The notes: generated by a model from the letters alone, not told the origin. A stretch of 64,000 bases of DNA from Metarhizium brunneum (GCF_013426205.1 NC_089423.1:3534001-3598000), one strand, 5' to 3'. Positions 22,352 to 33,973 are shown, counted from the stretch's first letter. Program-made: numbers and translations.

Positions 22352-24840
22352 TGGGGCCTCTTCCCCTCGCGAGGAGACATCAGTTCAGGCCATGGCGCCA
22401 AACACACGTCCCCTTTGCGGACCGTAAGCCGGTTGCATGGGCCATGGACGTTGGGACTTGGGAAGCATCAATCAGCGGCAAGATGACGTGCCGAGGGCTG
22501 CTCTTTTTCCCTTTCCGTGTCCAGGCACTTGACGAAACAAACGACTCCTGCCTCTGGGAGGAATAGGCAAGCCCACCGAGCGAGGAGGGGCGCGTGATTG
22601 GTCATGTGCTCGACAAGGATCTGCCCCGTAATCGTCGTCCCGCATCCAATGCCACCCCAAACTACTCTTCTCGCCCGTCTCCGATTGAAAAAGGGAACGG
22701 CTCGCACCGCGTGGTGGGGATGGGGCTCATAAACGGTGGATAACGTCAAGTCGAATTTCAATGTTCCAGCGGCTAAATTCACATTGACAGTTCCAACTTC
22801 TGGCACATCAACTCGAGCGGCCAAGTACAGAGCTCTAGCAATAGTTGCCGAGAGACGAGGCAACGGCATGGTCATGTCGACGGTCTGGTTGCCGAGATAT
22901 CAACCCGTCAGGGCACCAACTTGTACAGATAGCCAAATCTTCCTCGTTCCCGCGTGTATCCTACCATCTTTTCGTCCTGTTACAGCCCATCATGGACGGC
23001 AAACTTTCAGTGACGCTGTTTCGCTTCTGAGCAGATGAGCGCATAGGACCCGTCAACTCCATCAATATGGTTCTGGTACGGAGTAGATGTACGTGGCATT
23101 TGTTTTCACATTGATCTCCCTGCCCTCCCTTGATCCAGCCCCGGGAGGTATGTGACATGTCGAACGCGTCCCATCCATACCGAAGCAGCGTCTTCAGCAG
23201 TTTCACCTCAGCCAGCTGGACTGTTGAAAAACAAATGTGCAAGCATGTGTCAAATCCGTCGACTGAGTTGGTTTATTTTCGGAAGCTCGAGATCGCCCCT
23301 GCTCTTGGCAAGCACAACAGTTGCACTGTCCCTAGTCGAGTTGCCATACTCCGTAGTTGAATGAATTGTTGGGAAAATCCCCCAAATCACACTCCCAAAA
23401 ACCGAAAATCATTCACATCAACCAACTTGAAGCCATGTACTTCCATCTGTGTACTTTTCAACCGGACCGATGCAATTACGCAAACACACGTCGTCCACTC
23501 CTATCCGCCGTCCCAGCAGCGTGTCTTCGTATCCTGTACTTGACAATTTCCAGAGAACTACCCTATACCGACTCGCGATGCCAATTCTGAAACCCCCTCT
23601 CCACTCTCCGCGCCCAAGCCACGCATTTGTCTCACTCGCCCAACCCGTGTCCACGACGGCACGTCGGCAGCCTCCCGGTCCCTCAAGGCGCCAACAAGGT
23701 TCCCTGGGCCGTCAATCGATTAAAGTTTGTCTACGCTGCCTCCGCTCCCCTGGTCCTTGACCATCTGCGAACCATTGCCCGACGACGACGTCCTGCCAAT
23801 TGAACAATCTCCCACGTCTTGGACCGCCCACGTACCGGGCCAACGGATTGTCGTGTTTGCATTTGTATTTGCACGGAGCAGTGCCGATTCCACGGGGACA
23901 TTCCTGGAACGCGCCACGATGCCAAATGAGACAAACCCCGAGGAGAAGTTTGTTCGGGCTCTCTACAGAAAATCAAGGGATGGCAGCTCCCTTTGATCGT
24001 CAAACGCCAGACGCCAAACGCGGGTCCTCGGTCCGCTAGTGCTCGCACGCAACGACTAGTCACATTGACTACAGCCTACGGCCCCCCGCGTCACGGATCA
24101 TGAACGAATGGGAGTGTGAAGCTGTATACGGAGTACCTCCTAGTGGTATTGACAGAGACCTCGAGCTCTATCCTGGTCGAAAGGAATACGGACAAGAAAA
24201 AAGCGCAAACACTATTTCCCCGATTATAGCATGAATGCATTGTGCCTACTTGACCGGCTCAAACGTCACATTACATGGCATACGAGTTTGTCGAAATTCG
24301 ACCCCGATGGCCCGATGGCCACAGCGTCTTCGAATGCGCATTTGGCTGAGGAGCCTGGGGTTTAGTATATACGCGCCTTGGTCTTGCGGCGGCCTGGCGC
24401 AGGCTGGAATTTGAACCAGTGCAAGTCCAACAGTCATGTATCATCTCACATAAAGCTTTGCTTCTAGAGCCCTCTTTTCATGCCATGCACAGCCTGTCGA
24501 CGTCTTTGGTGGTCATTGCAGTTGAGACACAACATCAATGGCGTGTCCCGATGCAGCCAAACCAGCATTCTTGTCAAAGGCAGAGTTCACAACCTCGAGC
24601 TTCGGTATGTGAACGACGTGGACGGGGGTGTTGCAGATGCTGCGGATTCGAGACGCGTCTGAACTATTCAAAGTCCTCGGCGGTTATAAACGACGCAAAA
24701 TCTCCCCAGACGCTCAAGTCCCCATTCCCTTCCCTTCCCATCCACGTCACCACCAAGCCTCGATTTCATTCACTAACAGGACTCCCCGAGAGCTTATTCA
24801 TTCTTTACCTTCACATTCATTTTCTTCCCCCAATCCCACC
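22352..24840. other. 2.5-kb divergent intergenic region
   Basis: Between the divergent MetE-like and WSC genes. It contains TACGGAGTA motifs at 23077, 23347 and 24127 and a TATA box near the WSC gene. Frames such as 135 codons on minus (22875-22468) lack recognisable features. Confidence 0.5.
24686..24691 (+). promoter_or_regulatory. TATA box of the WSC gene
   Basis: TATAAA about 150 bp upstream of the start codon, followed by a CT-rich initiator-like tract (CCCATTCCCTTCCC). Position and context fit a TATA-dependent, regulated fungal promoter. Confidence 0.55.
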
Positions 24841-26201
24841 ATGCGTTACGCACTCCTCGCCCTCGGCGCGGGCAACCTGGCCATGGCCATGTTCACCAAC
24901 ACGACCGACGGTCAAGAAACTGCTGGCAAGGCTGTTTCCAACACCTTGCCCGCTGTGGTCGGAGACTACGAGCTCCTCGGATGCTCTGCCGCCAATGATG
25001 ACTTCAAGAGCTTTGTTCAGGTTGCATCTACTGATCACATGGACCTCGACTTTTGCAGTGCCAGTTGCCATTCCAAGTTCATGGCTGTCAGTGGCAAGTA
25101 AGTAGCCGTCTTTGAACAACATGTCCAGCCAGGAAACGTCGAACAAGACTCGGCTAATCAAGAGACACCAGGGACTGCTTCTGTGGTGAAAAGGCCGATG
25201 CGGCTCAGAAGCTCGATGCCGGCATGTGCAACAGCCCTTGCCCAGGCAATCAGGCTCAGTCATGTGGTGGCAACGGAGGTGGCAACGGGCGTCGCGATGG
25301 CGCTGCTCCCATGAAGGCCGTCTCCATGTACGTGCGTTCCCAGGCTGCTGAGGCTGGCGGTGCTATTACCAAGACCATCACCACCACCAAGGTTGCCACC
25401 GTTACCAAATGCTCTTCCACCGTCACCAATTGCCCCGTGGGCAAGCCTACCTACGTCGTGACCAAGGTCACGGAGACCTGTCCTCGCCCAACAGAGGCGA
25501 TTGAGTGGCACAAGAAGAAGATTACCTGCTACGGCGGTTACTGCGCCCCCGAGATTCCTCGCCAGAGCGAGAAGCAGCGTGTCCTCTGTGACGGCGCCAA
25601 GTGCCACGCTGAATCCTGCTACAACAAGGATTGGAGCAGCCTCGTCCTTTGCAAGGGCGACGACTGCAAGTGGTCTACGAGTGACGATGACCGCTGGTTC
25701 GAGAAGAAGATTGTGTGCTTCGACAGCAAGTGCGCATGGGAGAACTGCCACGGCGACGAGTGCCACAAGAAGTTTGTCTGCAGGGGCGAGGAGTGCAAGC
25801 ATGAGAGCTGCTCTGGTGATGACTGCCACAAGAAATTTATCTGCGACCACAAGGGTGACAACTGCAAGCTTGCGCCCCCATGCAATGGAAAGGACTGCCC
25901 TAAGCCGCCTCCTCCATGCCACGACAAGTGCCGCAAGGCTCAACCCCCCCCTCCTTGCAATGGCGATAGCTGCCGGGCCGTTCCCTGCCAAGGCAACGAT
26001 TGCGTGAAGCCCGTCCGTCCCACAGGCATAAGCAGAGGCACAGGCACCGGCACCAGCAGAAACACTGGCACCGGCAGAAGCACTGGCACTGGCACCATCT
26101 ACCCTCACCCTATTCCTACTGGCCCTCCTATTGTCGCTGGTGCTGGCAACGTGGTTGCCAACGTCATCGGTGCGGCTGCCGGTCTCCTCCTTGTCCTGTA
26201 A
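24841..26201 (+). CDS. GPI-anchored WSC-domain protein with C-x-G-x-x-C repeats
   Basis: Two exons: 24841-25097 and 25172-26201; 428 aa. Signal peptide MRYALLALGAGNLAMA. The WSC domain spans about residues 42-118 (GDYELLGCSAANDD, CSASCHSKF, GKDCFCGEK, CNSPCPGNQAQSCGG); the intron splits its Lys86 codon. WSC domains bind glucans and occur in cell-wall stress sensors and secreted wall proteins. Next comes a Thr/Val-rich stalk (KTITTTKVATVTKC), then a Cys-rich region with seven variants of C-x-G-[acidic/polar]2-C (CKGDDC, CHGDEC, CRGEEC, CSGDDC, CNGKDC, CNGDSC, CQGNDC), a Gly/Thr/Ser-rich linker and a hydrophobic C-terminus (NVIGAAAGLLLVL) that looks like a GPI signal. There is no cytoplasmic tail, so it is not a Wsc1-type sensor. 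Probably a wall or surface protein; the repeats might bind metal. Confidence 0.88.
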
Positions 26202-29200
26202 ATGGTTACATAGGTATAAGAACAACATTAATCGACTTTGATTCTTCCGCAGTGGAGTGGTGGACGCTGCCACGCATTTAACTTTGGGATGAGGTTTGGA
26301 TTCATAATTCGGAGTTTTGGGAGTTATTGCGTTGAATAACGCGCGAGAGGTTGGATGTCCTGTGTCTTTTCACCTCTAGACTTGCTCTGAGAGAAAATCT
26401 CTTGTCAGATTTGTCACGTGCGGCGGTAAATCGAGAGCAAAGTTGACAAAACAAAAATCATATAATCTTACCCATGATGTGAACTGTGATTGGCGAAATT
26501 TGTTCTTGCAAATAGCAATAGGCTCGAGATGTGGTTTTGTATACCAAGTACATTATCAGATACATCGCCTGGCGCATGCTCCTCGTCACATGAACCACGC
26601 AAGTTGTGCGTCCATGGTAGTCTCGTTCTCCCAGTTACGGTGGCGGTCTGGAGGAAAGCGATGACTCGCCGGATACTTGGAGGCAAACCTGCAACATTTG
26701 GACGTGCCGGAGAGTCCACAGGCCATGCAGTGGGAAAAATTGTGAGACCCATGTCAGAAGTATTGGCCTGTATGTGTTACCAGCCGTTCCTGGTTGCCTT
26801 TTGTCTTGTGGTACCACCAAACGGACGCCTTCTGCTCGCGACGGCATTCAACAAGGCGGCTGATGTGACAAGACGTGAGAAATTAGGACTATAGACAGTC
26901 AGTGCTCCCTATTCCTGGGCTCACACTCTCGCCGCAGCACACTAGGGAGCCATGCTGACGTTGACGAGTTCGAGATTGCGGCTAACATTGTGCTGTCTTG
27001 GCCATGTAGCTCGTCTCCCCGCCATCTCTCTGTACTATCTAGGTGTTACAAAGATGGAGACATACTAAATACTATTATAATTCTCGCACATCTTCTCACG
27101 CACCACAATGAATTGTACTTACATGCGATTTATTGTCCTGGCTACTCCGTATTGGGGAAAATGTTTGCACAAGGGGAGGCATAAGCGAGTGAGACTGTGG
27201 AACGACCAAAGACGGGACAAGGACAGGCCGACACCAAAGTACCAGACTTTGATGGTTCATCGATTCACTACCGACATGATGGGACTAAGAAAAGCAGTGT
27301 CACACTATACCAAAAGATCCACTGAAGGCGATTGGTGAGCTGTACATATGTACATGCATGGTAGAAGTGATCGGTGTGGACCTGTACACATTTATCCTGG
27401 TGTTTTTCCTTTTCCCTTCTTTTTGGCTCACTCCGAATTGAGATGGTTGGAAAAACAAGGCCAGGCTAAAAATAGCTACACAGAGTAGTACTGCTTTATG
27501 CAAAAGCCTGGAGATGGAGGGAGCCCTGGGTGGGTGTGATGCAGCGACTTGATAAGTCGACTGTTGATACGCCCCAGCTTTTTTCTGTGTCTTAAAGCTC
27601 AATTAAAGATCATTAGATAGACGAAATTCGTGCGTAGCGGCCCGTCGGGTGAGTTTTTGAGAGAAACAGCTCTTGGAGACCAACAGCGTGCTTCGCAAAT
27701 CGTACTTTCAAATGGATATAGCGCCAGGGCGGACAATGTGGTCTCGAGGTAGGACAGCTCGTTGTGGTTGTAATTGACCCGAGGGTTTGGTTTGGCGTAA
27801 ATTTGGCTTGTAGCCCAAGTTCTGCCAGAATGTTACCTCTTGTGATACCATATCCATTATGATTTCCCACGTGTAGTTTCGAAACGGGCAACCGGTCTCG
27901 TTGGAGTTAGATTGTTCACGTCCACCATCGTGGCCTGTTGACGATCGCCCTGCTAATGGGATGACGTTGTCTGCACCATCGAAGCAATCCCAATTGCATC
28001 GGAGCGCGAAATCTCATGCTATCTCTGCGTTTTGTACAAACACAAAATAGGACTGCGACATTGGGTAAATATGATACGCACAAAGTGGAGTGATCATGGA
28101 ATTGATTGCCGGTCCGCCTCCCCTCTGTGGTAGGAGACAGTGTAACAACTCTTAACTAATGAGTTGCGTACTGATATGGTTGACTCCGCCATACGCCATT
28201 GCCATTTGTGGTCAACGGTAGGCAAGGAATACCGCAACGGGTCAATGCATGACAGGGAACACGCCTGACCCAACAAACATAAGATCCACGTTTACCGGGG
28301 CGGGCTAGCGCATGTTTTCGTGGGCACATTGCTCCATCGTCCAGCCTTTGTCATTTGATGAACGAATAATGGCGTAGTGGCACGGGGAGTAAGCCATCAA
28401 GCCATGTAGAACCTCGTTCAGGGTGGGCTGCGAATGTCTATCCTGTATGGTCTATTATATCCAGCCTCATGACGCCCAGTGTGTTTAATGGTAGCCGGCA
28501 CGGTTGGCGTATCGTCTCTGGCGCCTTGATCTGGGGTTCTGAGCGCCAACCCTCCCGCCAACGGGGGTACGGCGGTCTCTGTAACCTGAAAGGCCTTGGA
28601 TGTGTGGCAGGGCTGGCGTCCTGGTCCGTCGGGGCGTCCACACCCGTTTGCTAGTAGGCAGAAGGCGAGCGAATGTGGACTGCAAGTGCAGCTTTCTTGA
28701 GCGAGTTCCAGCAGTTTGGGCCGACTGTCATGATGCATCACACAACTCGCCTCTTTTTGCGTACGGAGTCCTGAACGTCCTGGCCGTCTGGCAGCGACGT
28801 GGCTTCGGGTTTCCTGGCTTTCCATCATTAGCATGCGCCGCTGTTGTCCGGACTTGGTGGTTCATGCCTAGGCCCCGGCCCGCGCGGGTAGCAAGACGTC
28901 TGGTAGCTCAGTGAGCTGATTGAGGAGTTGAGGGAATCCAGGTCGCTGGCTTGTCTTCTGGCTTGATTCCCGCAGCACGATTGTCTGGTGCGTGAGGGCC
29001 AAGAACCGGCCTCGATCAGTTGGCGAGAACCAGGTCGCACCTGCCTTTAAGGGTTGAGCAAGCGTGACTTCCTACAGCCCGTCGCAACAACCAAACACAC
29101 CGAGCGTCTTCGCCTCACACCACGTGTGCATATTGACTGGCAGATTGAATATTGGCTCGGGCAGCAGCAGCAGTCTGGTTCTTGAGGCGCCGCCTATCAG

Positions 29201-29974
29201 CAGTCATCGTCACAGCCTTCGGCTTCATCATAGCTTTCAAGGTTCATACTTGCTCACACTTCGCAATCCTGCACTCCTGCTCTCTCACACCGTCCTCGGT
29301 TGGACTTTGGAACACCCGGTCCGGCACTAATTTACCCCATCTCGGGGACCAGTGGCAAGTGGGACCAATCGATTGCAACAAGACAAACGACAGCAGAGCA
29401 CAAGCAGAGCAGAGTCGAACAAACCAGACATACCTTGGTTAACCCCCGAAGCTCACAGCTAGACACGTCGCCGTGCGGTATTTAGCCTTGCGAGCCAGGT
29501 GCTGCTCGTTTTTCTTCATCAAACGTCAGACATTCGGATTGAGTCTCCAGAAACTGAACATCCACATCTCGCTTCCAATACTCCCTAACGAGCGCCGAGC
29601 TTTGTGTAGCCGGAATTTGAGAGACACATTTAAATACCAGGCTATTGTGCTTTGACCAATTCCGGATCCGTCAACTCAAAGCACAGGGCACTGGATGACC
29701 ATTTATACCCCTCTGGAATAGAAGGCGGCACGCTGCACCACCTCTCGAAACCGAGTCCATGGCAGAGGGTTTGTCCAACACAAGTCCTTGTTCCACAGCG
29801 AGGAGAACCATCTAGCCTATCCTTCGAGAAGCGGGTACGTGGTCAGGCATATTGCTTATAACAAGCCCATCGCCTGTCTCGCTTGACGAAGAGATCTGCG
29901 GCACCGTGAGCAGCTCCGGATTTAACTACCTTGTTGGTGTATGGCCAAAAGAATACATTCGAAACTCGCGCAAA
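26202..29974. other. 3.8-kb gene-poor stretch
   Basis: 3' flank of the WSC gene and upstream region of the LaeA-like gene. One TACGGAGTA motif (27143). No credible coding frame; a 5' exon of the methyltransferase could lie in 29650-29900 but I cannot place it. Confidence 0.5.
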
Positions 29975-31266
29975 ATGCTTGGAAACACGGCCTTCAAATT
30001 TACGCCAGATACGGCATCGATTTCATCGAGGGGGACCTCCATCTCCGTCGCCACGTCAAACGAAGCCGCCATCATTCGTTGCATAGAAAATGGAGAGTAT
30101 GTGGATGGACAAGAAATTGATGATGATACCCGCAGTTTGACCTCAAGCGTCCGACAACATATCGTTGATGGGGGCCTACGATATCACGCATATCACGCAG
30201 GGCAGTACGCCTTCCCCAATGATGAGAATGAACAATACCGAGACAATCTGAAGCACGTAGTGACGTTGCACTTGTGTGGGGGAATATACTTTTTCGCCCC
30301 GATACACGAGCTTCTTCAGAGAGGCGCGTATGTTCTTGATTTGGGTGAGTGAAACAACGCTTCGATCCTCTGACACCCCATCATCCACACCTGCTAATAT
30401 CGTCAGGCACGGGAACTGGCGCATGGTGCGTAGAAAGTAAGTTGTAATTCTAGTTTCATGTAGCTGCAACCATATAGTTCCTTAACTGACCATCCTTTTC
30501 CAGTGGCGGACCTGTATCCAAACTCAACTTTTGACGGCATGGACTTGTCACCAATACAACCTGATTGGGTGCCCCAAAATGTATCATTCATGGTTGACGA
30601 TATTGAGCACGAGGCAGGGTGGACCTATGGGGAGAATGAGCTGGACTACATTCATGTTCGACACTTGATACATTCTATCAAGGATCGAAGAGAGATGTGG
30701 AGGCGAATTTACAGGTACTTTCAACACCCAGCTATGCTATTGTTATGCTACAAGCTGTTGCGTAAAGCTTGCATGGCTAACTCTACGTCCACAGTCACCT
30801 CAAACCAGGTGGGTATGTTGAGGTGCAGGAATTCAAGTACGCCGCTGCTTGCGACGACAATTCTTGCGATGGTCCCTATGCATGGCGAGACTTTCTGAAC
30901 TACTTGGCTGCTGGACTAGAGGCTCTTGGATCGGACCTGTACGGCATGCAGTATGTCGAAAGGGAGCTTCTTGAAGCCGGCTTCCAGGAGCTCCACTACC
31001 AGGACTTGAAATGCCCCCTTGGGCCTTGGGCTAAGCTGCTACGTCTTCAAGAGTGTGGGCATCTTCTACGAGACATAGTAAATTCTGGATTGGAAGGTCT
31101 TACTCGTCGACCATTTCGAGATGGTTTAAAGTGGACACCCTTACAGATTCAAATGTTTTTAATCGATGTACGGAAGGATGTGAATCGGGTTGAGAATGGC
31201 ATACCGCCTTTTCACAGCTATTTTCCTTTTAGGAGTATTTACGCACGAAAACCCATGGTAACTTGA
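29975..31266 (+). CDS. LaeA-like SAM-dependent methyltransferase
   Basis: Four exons: 29975-30344, 30407-30436, 30504-30714, 30795-31266; 360 aa from the first in-frame ATG. The open frame extends up to 29816 without an ATG, so an extra 5' exon is possible. Family marks in order: DGGLRYHAYHAGQYAFPNDE (LaeA-type lead-in), VLDLGTGTGAWCVEMADLYP (motif I, SAM binding; assembled across two introns), GMDLSPIQPDWVPQNVSFMV (typical of the family), DYIHVRHLIHSIKD and SHLKPGGYVEVQE. LaeA-like proteins are nuclear or cytosolic methyltransferases; LaeA itself regulates secondary metabolism and development, while most of the many paralogues have unknown targets. Exon 2 is only 30 nt. No biosynthetic cluster accompanies it in the window. 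Confidence 0.87.
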
Positions 31267-32427
31267 TGTTGGATAGTATGGGTGAAGCTTGAATTAGTGG
31301 ATTAACTGGAAGTCTAAATCAAGATGACGCCATTGAGCGGCATACAAGACATGGTCGAGTGCATTTCCCTTGCTTCAGCACCTAAGCTTGGACGAGAAGA
31401 CGGATATGGAATCACGTTATTTCAGCCGATGTGTTGCTGTGCATAGCAAGGCAAAGGATGCCGTAAAGCTTGCATAAGGCGGTGACATTAAATCACTTCA
31501 CAATGGAAGGTGTTTTATGATCTGATATCATTGTCATTACGATGAATAGCAGCCTGAGTTCAGGGCCAGGAACAAATTTATTCATTTTCTTGCTAAAAAT
31601 AGGAAGCCTTGGTCTAAAGCTAATGCCGTTGAAAATGATCGGCAAAACGTTAATGCCGTCAGTTAGTTTCTCAAGTCATGACGTATCAACTAAACTTTCT
31701 TATATGCATATCGACCTAGTCGAGTACATTGTACTCGACGCCAGTCCATGATACCTCTGCATGAAAAGGCGTATTCCCCCGCCACAGGATAACCTCGCGG
31801 ACCATGGAAACACATGGAAGTAGTACTTAAATCTGCTTCCAGAGCAAATACTTTTTTGGTGATGAGTCTACAGGCGGTACTAGGCGAGTCACAAACAGAT
31901 AGGATCAAGGGGTGCGCTTTCTATAGCAAATACAACATACTCAATGTGATCTTGGTACTTGGTCAGCTACCAGCTGAGCGTACTGAATACGAAATGTGAT
32001 CCAAGTCGCAGACTGGGCATTCGATGGCCAAGTTCCATCAAAGATGAACTACGTGTCTACCTTGATCGTGCTATCATCAAGACTCTCTCCATTCTAGAAT
32101 GCTCTCTTTCTGCGGCACTCAAATTCTAGTTCCGCGCTATAGTCAAGCCTCCAGGGACGGAGGTAGTTTATTTCTATACCATCATACATGTCCAAGCTAA
32201 CTTTCTTGGCTTCTCGTAGCTGGCTGTCATTTGCAATGCCATATGGAGAGGCCCCTGCCCCCCAAGGAAAGGTTCTGTCTTTCTGTTTCCTATTCATCGC
32301 TTCTCGTCTTCATCTCACATTACTCTGCTCCCAAAATACACAAGCACTATTCAAAAAAATTCGTCTTTTATTCCCTTCTTGGGCTTAACACCTCTTGTAC
32401 TTGTTTCTCATACTCCAGACCAACTTG
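31267..32427. other. Intergenic before the repeat array
   Basis: 3' flank of the methyltransferase gene and AT-leaning spacer with a 21-nt palindrome at 31719-31739. No credible ORF. Confidence 0.5.
31719..31739. promoter_or_regulatory. 21-nt palindrome
   Basis: GTCGAGTACA-T-TGTACTCGAC: ten perfect complementary pairs around one central base, in the intergenic region between the LaeA-like and tandem-repeat genes. It is the form expected for a dimeric DNA-binding site or a short hairpin. No function is shown. Confidence 0.4.
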
Positions 32428-32999
32428 CATCAGACCACAACAACAACCAACTGCTTTGAGAACTCTTATTACATACATGAGCATCTTTCCGCATCAGTCC
32501 ACAACAACAACCAACTGCTTTGAGAACTCTTATTACATACATGAGCATCTTTCCGCATCAGTCCACAACAACAACCAACTGCTTTGAGAACTCTTATTAC
32601 ATACATGAGCATCTTCCTGCATCAGACTACAAAAACAACCAACTGCTTTGAGAGCTCTTATTAAATACATTAAACCTCTTTCTGCATCAGACTACAAAAA
32701 CACACAACTAGTTTGAGCGCTCTTATTTAATACACCAAACATCTTTCTGCATCAGATCAAAAAAACAACCAACTGGTTTGAGAGCTCTCATCGAATACAT
32801 CATCAAACATCTTTCTCTATCAAACCACAAAAACAACCAACTGAGCTCTCATTAAATACACCAAACATCTTTCTCTATCAGATCACAAAAACAACCAACT
32901 GAGCTCTCATTAAATACACCAAACATCTGTCTGTATCAGACCATAAAAACAACCAACTGAGCTCTCATCAAATACACTAAACATCTTTCAAACACGAAA
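32428..32999 (+). repeat. Nine-copy 58-68 bp tandem repeat upstream of the zinc-finger gene
   Basis: Direct repeats with consensus order CATCAGACCACAA-AACAACCAACTG-CTTTGAG-AGCTCTTATTA-ATACA-CAAACATCTTTC. The CAACTG (or CAACTA) core ends at 32453, 32517, 32581, 32645, 32710, 32775, 32843, 32901 and 32959, giving periods 64, 64, 64, 65, 65, 68, 58 and 58. The first three units are almost identical; units nearer the gene have diverged, and the last three lack the CTTTGAG segment. The array ends 11 bp before the start codon at 33011, so it forms the promoter and/or the 5' UTR. Confidence 0.9.
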
Positions 33000-33010
33000 A
33001 ACAAACAAAA

Positions 33011-33973
33011 ATGGAGTCTATCGAATTGGATCACCAGCAACTCGATGAAATGACCATGGCCGGCTCTCCTTACGAAGTCATGGCCGACTCTCCTTACGAA
33101 GTCATGGCTGACTCTCCTTACGAAGTCATGGCCGACTCTCCTTACGAAGTCATGGCCGACTCTCCTTACGAAGTCATGGCAGACTCTCCCTACGAAGTCA
33201 TGGCCGACTCTCCCTACGAAGTCATGGCCGACTCTCATTACGCAGTCATGGCCGAAGCACCTTTGGCTGGCCCTCTTTATTCTTTCGGCGGCATCACCTC
33301 ATCAACAATACTTGCCTCTATTGAGACTCCAGAGGACTGGGAAGATTCAAGCTACCAGGTCTCAACCAGAGAGACCCCCATCAAAGAAGAGACTCCCATC
33401 AAGGAAGAAATTACCACCAATGAAGAGATTTTCCTCTACGACGCTCCTCTCAGAGAAGGGACTCCTATCCAACAAGAGTTCGAGGACACTCCCCTGGAAG
33501 ATATCCCACTACAATATATCTCACTCCGAGATGTCAGAGAAGGGACTCCCATCAAACAAGAGTTCGGAGACATTCCCGTCCAAGATATCCCACTCCAGGA
33601 GGCCTCAGACGAAGAGCCCTCGGACGAAGGAGCGTCAGGAGACGACGACAGCGACGACGAAGACGAAATGTTCACCAAAGACAACCGGTGCCTACTGTGC
33701 CTCAAGTCGTGCACCTACAACAACAGGGCAGACCACCGAAGAATTCACTGCCTCCAAGGCCCTCAGGGCGTGGCAGTCCCCTCCAACAAAAGATGCAAAT
33801 GCTGCGCCATCCGCGGCGAACAATGCATCGTGGCAAAGGAGCCGTGCCGCAAGGGGCTCAACACTGTCCAGTGCCTGAGATGCATCAGCAACCACCGAGT
33901 TTGCTCCTTCAAGAAGGCTTTCAAGCGCCTCCGGATCCGCAGTCTCCGCTGCCACCCAGCAAGCTTGGCATGA
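33011..33973 (+). CDS. Tandem-repeat protein with C2H2-like and Zn2Cys6-like zinc-finger region
   Basis: Single exon, 320 aa, not recognised as a known family. Residues 16-79 are eight exact or near-exact octapeptides MADSPYEV (first MAGSPYEV, last MADSHYAV). Residues 120-136 hold ETPIKEE repeats; 148-196 hold two copies of a longer unit (REGTPI[QK]QEF...DIPLQ). An acidic run follows (200-221). The C-terminal 95 residues are Cys-rich and basic: C227-x2-C230-x11-H242-x3-H246 resembles a C2H2 finger, then C262-x2-C265-x6-C272-x15-C288-x2-C291-x6-C298 fits the spacing of the fungal Zn(II)2Cys6 cluster, but at the C-terminus instead of the usual N-terminus. The acidic/repeat part could be an activation or interaction domain. 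No signal peptide or membrane segment. DNA binding is inference. Confidence 0.82.
   Translation: MESIELDHQQLDEMTMAGSPYEVMADSPYEVMADSPYEVMADSPYEVMADSPYEVMADSPYEVMADSPYEVMADSHYAVMAEAPLAGPLYSFGGITSSTILASIETPEDWEDSSYQVSTRETPIKEETPIKEEITTNEEIFLYDAPLREGTPIQQEFEDTPLEDIPLQYISLRDVREGTPIKQEFGDIPVQDIPLQEASDEEPSDEGASGDDDSDDEDEMFTKDNRCLLCLKSCTYNNRADHRRIHCLQGPQGVAVPSNKRCKCCAIRGEQCIVAKEPCRKGLNTVQCLRCISNHRVCSFKKAFKRLRIRSLRCHPASLA
33056..33247 (+). repeat. Eight in-frame 24-bp coding repeats
   Basis: Unit ATGGCCGACTCTCCTTACGA followed by AGTC, eight times head to tail, encoding MADSPYEV. Copies 2 to 7 differ only at a few third positions; the first and last differ in sense. Each unit starts with an in-frame ATG. 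Such units expand and contract by slippage or unequal exchange. Confidence 0.95.

Noticed and set aside
22468..22875. 135-codon minus-strand frame in the MetE/WSC intergenic region
   Set aside because: No motif, targeting signal or plausible splice context; length is within chance for this base composition.
25260..26273. 337-codon open frame on the minus strand
   Set aside because: It is the antisense of the WSC/GPI gene; GC-biased third positions on plus leave the opposite strand open. The translation is a hydrophobic Ala/Val/Leu string without motifs.
28890..28970. tRNA-like D-arm (TGGTAGCTCAGT)
   Set aside because: No acceptor stem, anticodon arm or GGTTCGAATC-type T-loop can be placed around it.
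32428..32999. CRISPR-like array
   Set aside because: Units are contiguous and similar over their entire length, with no unique spacers; it is an ordinary tandem repeat in a eukaryotic genome.
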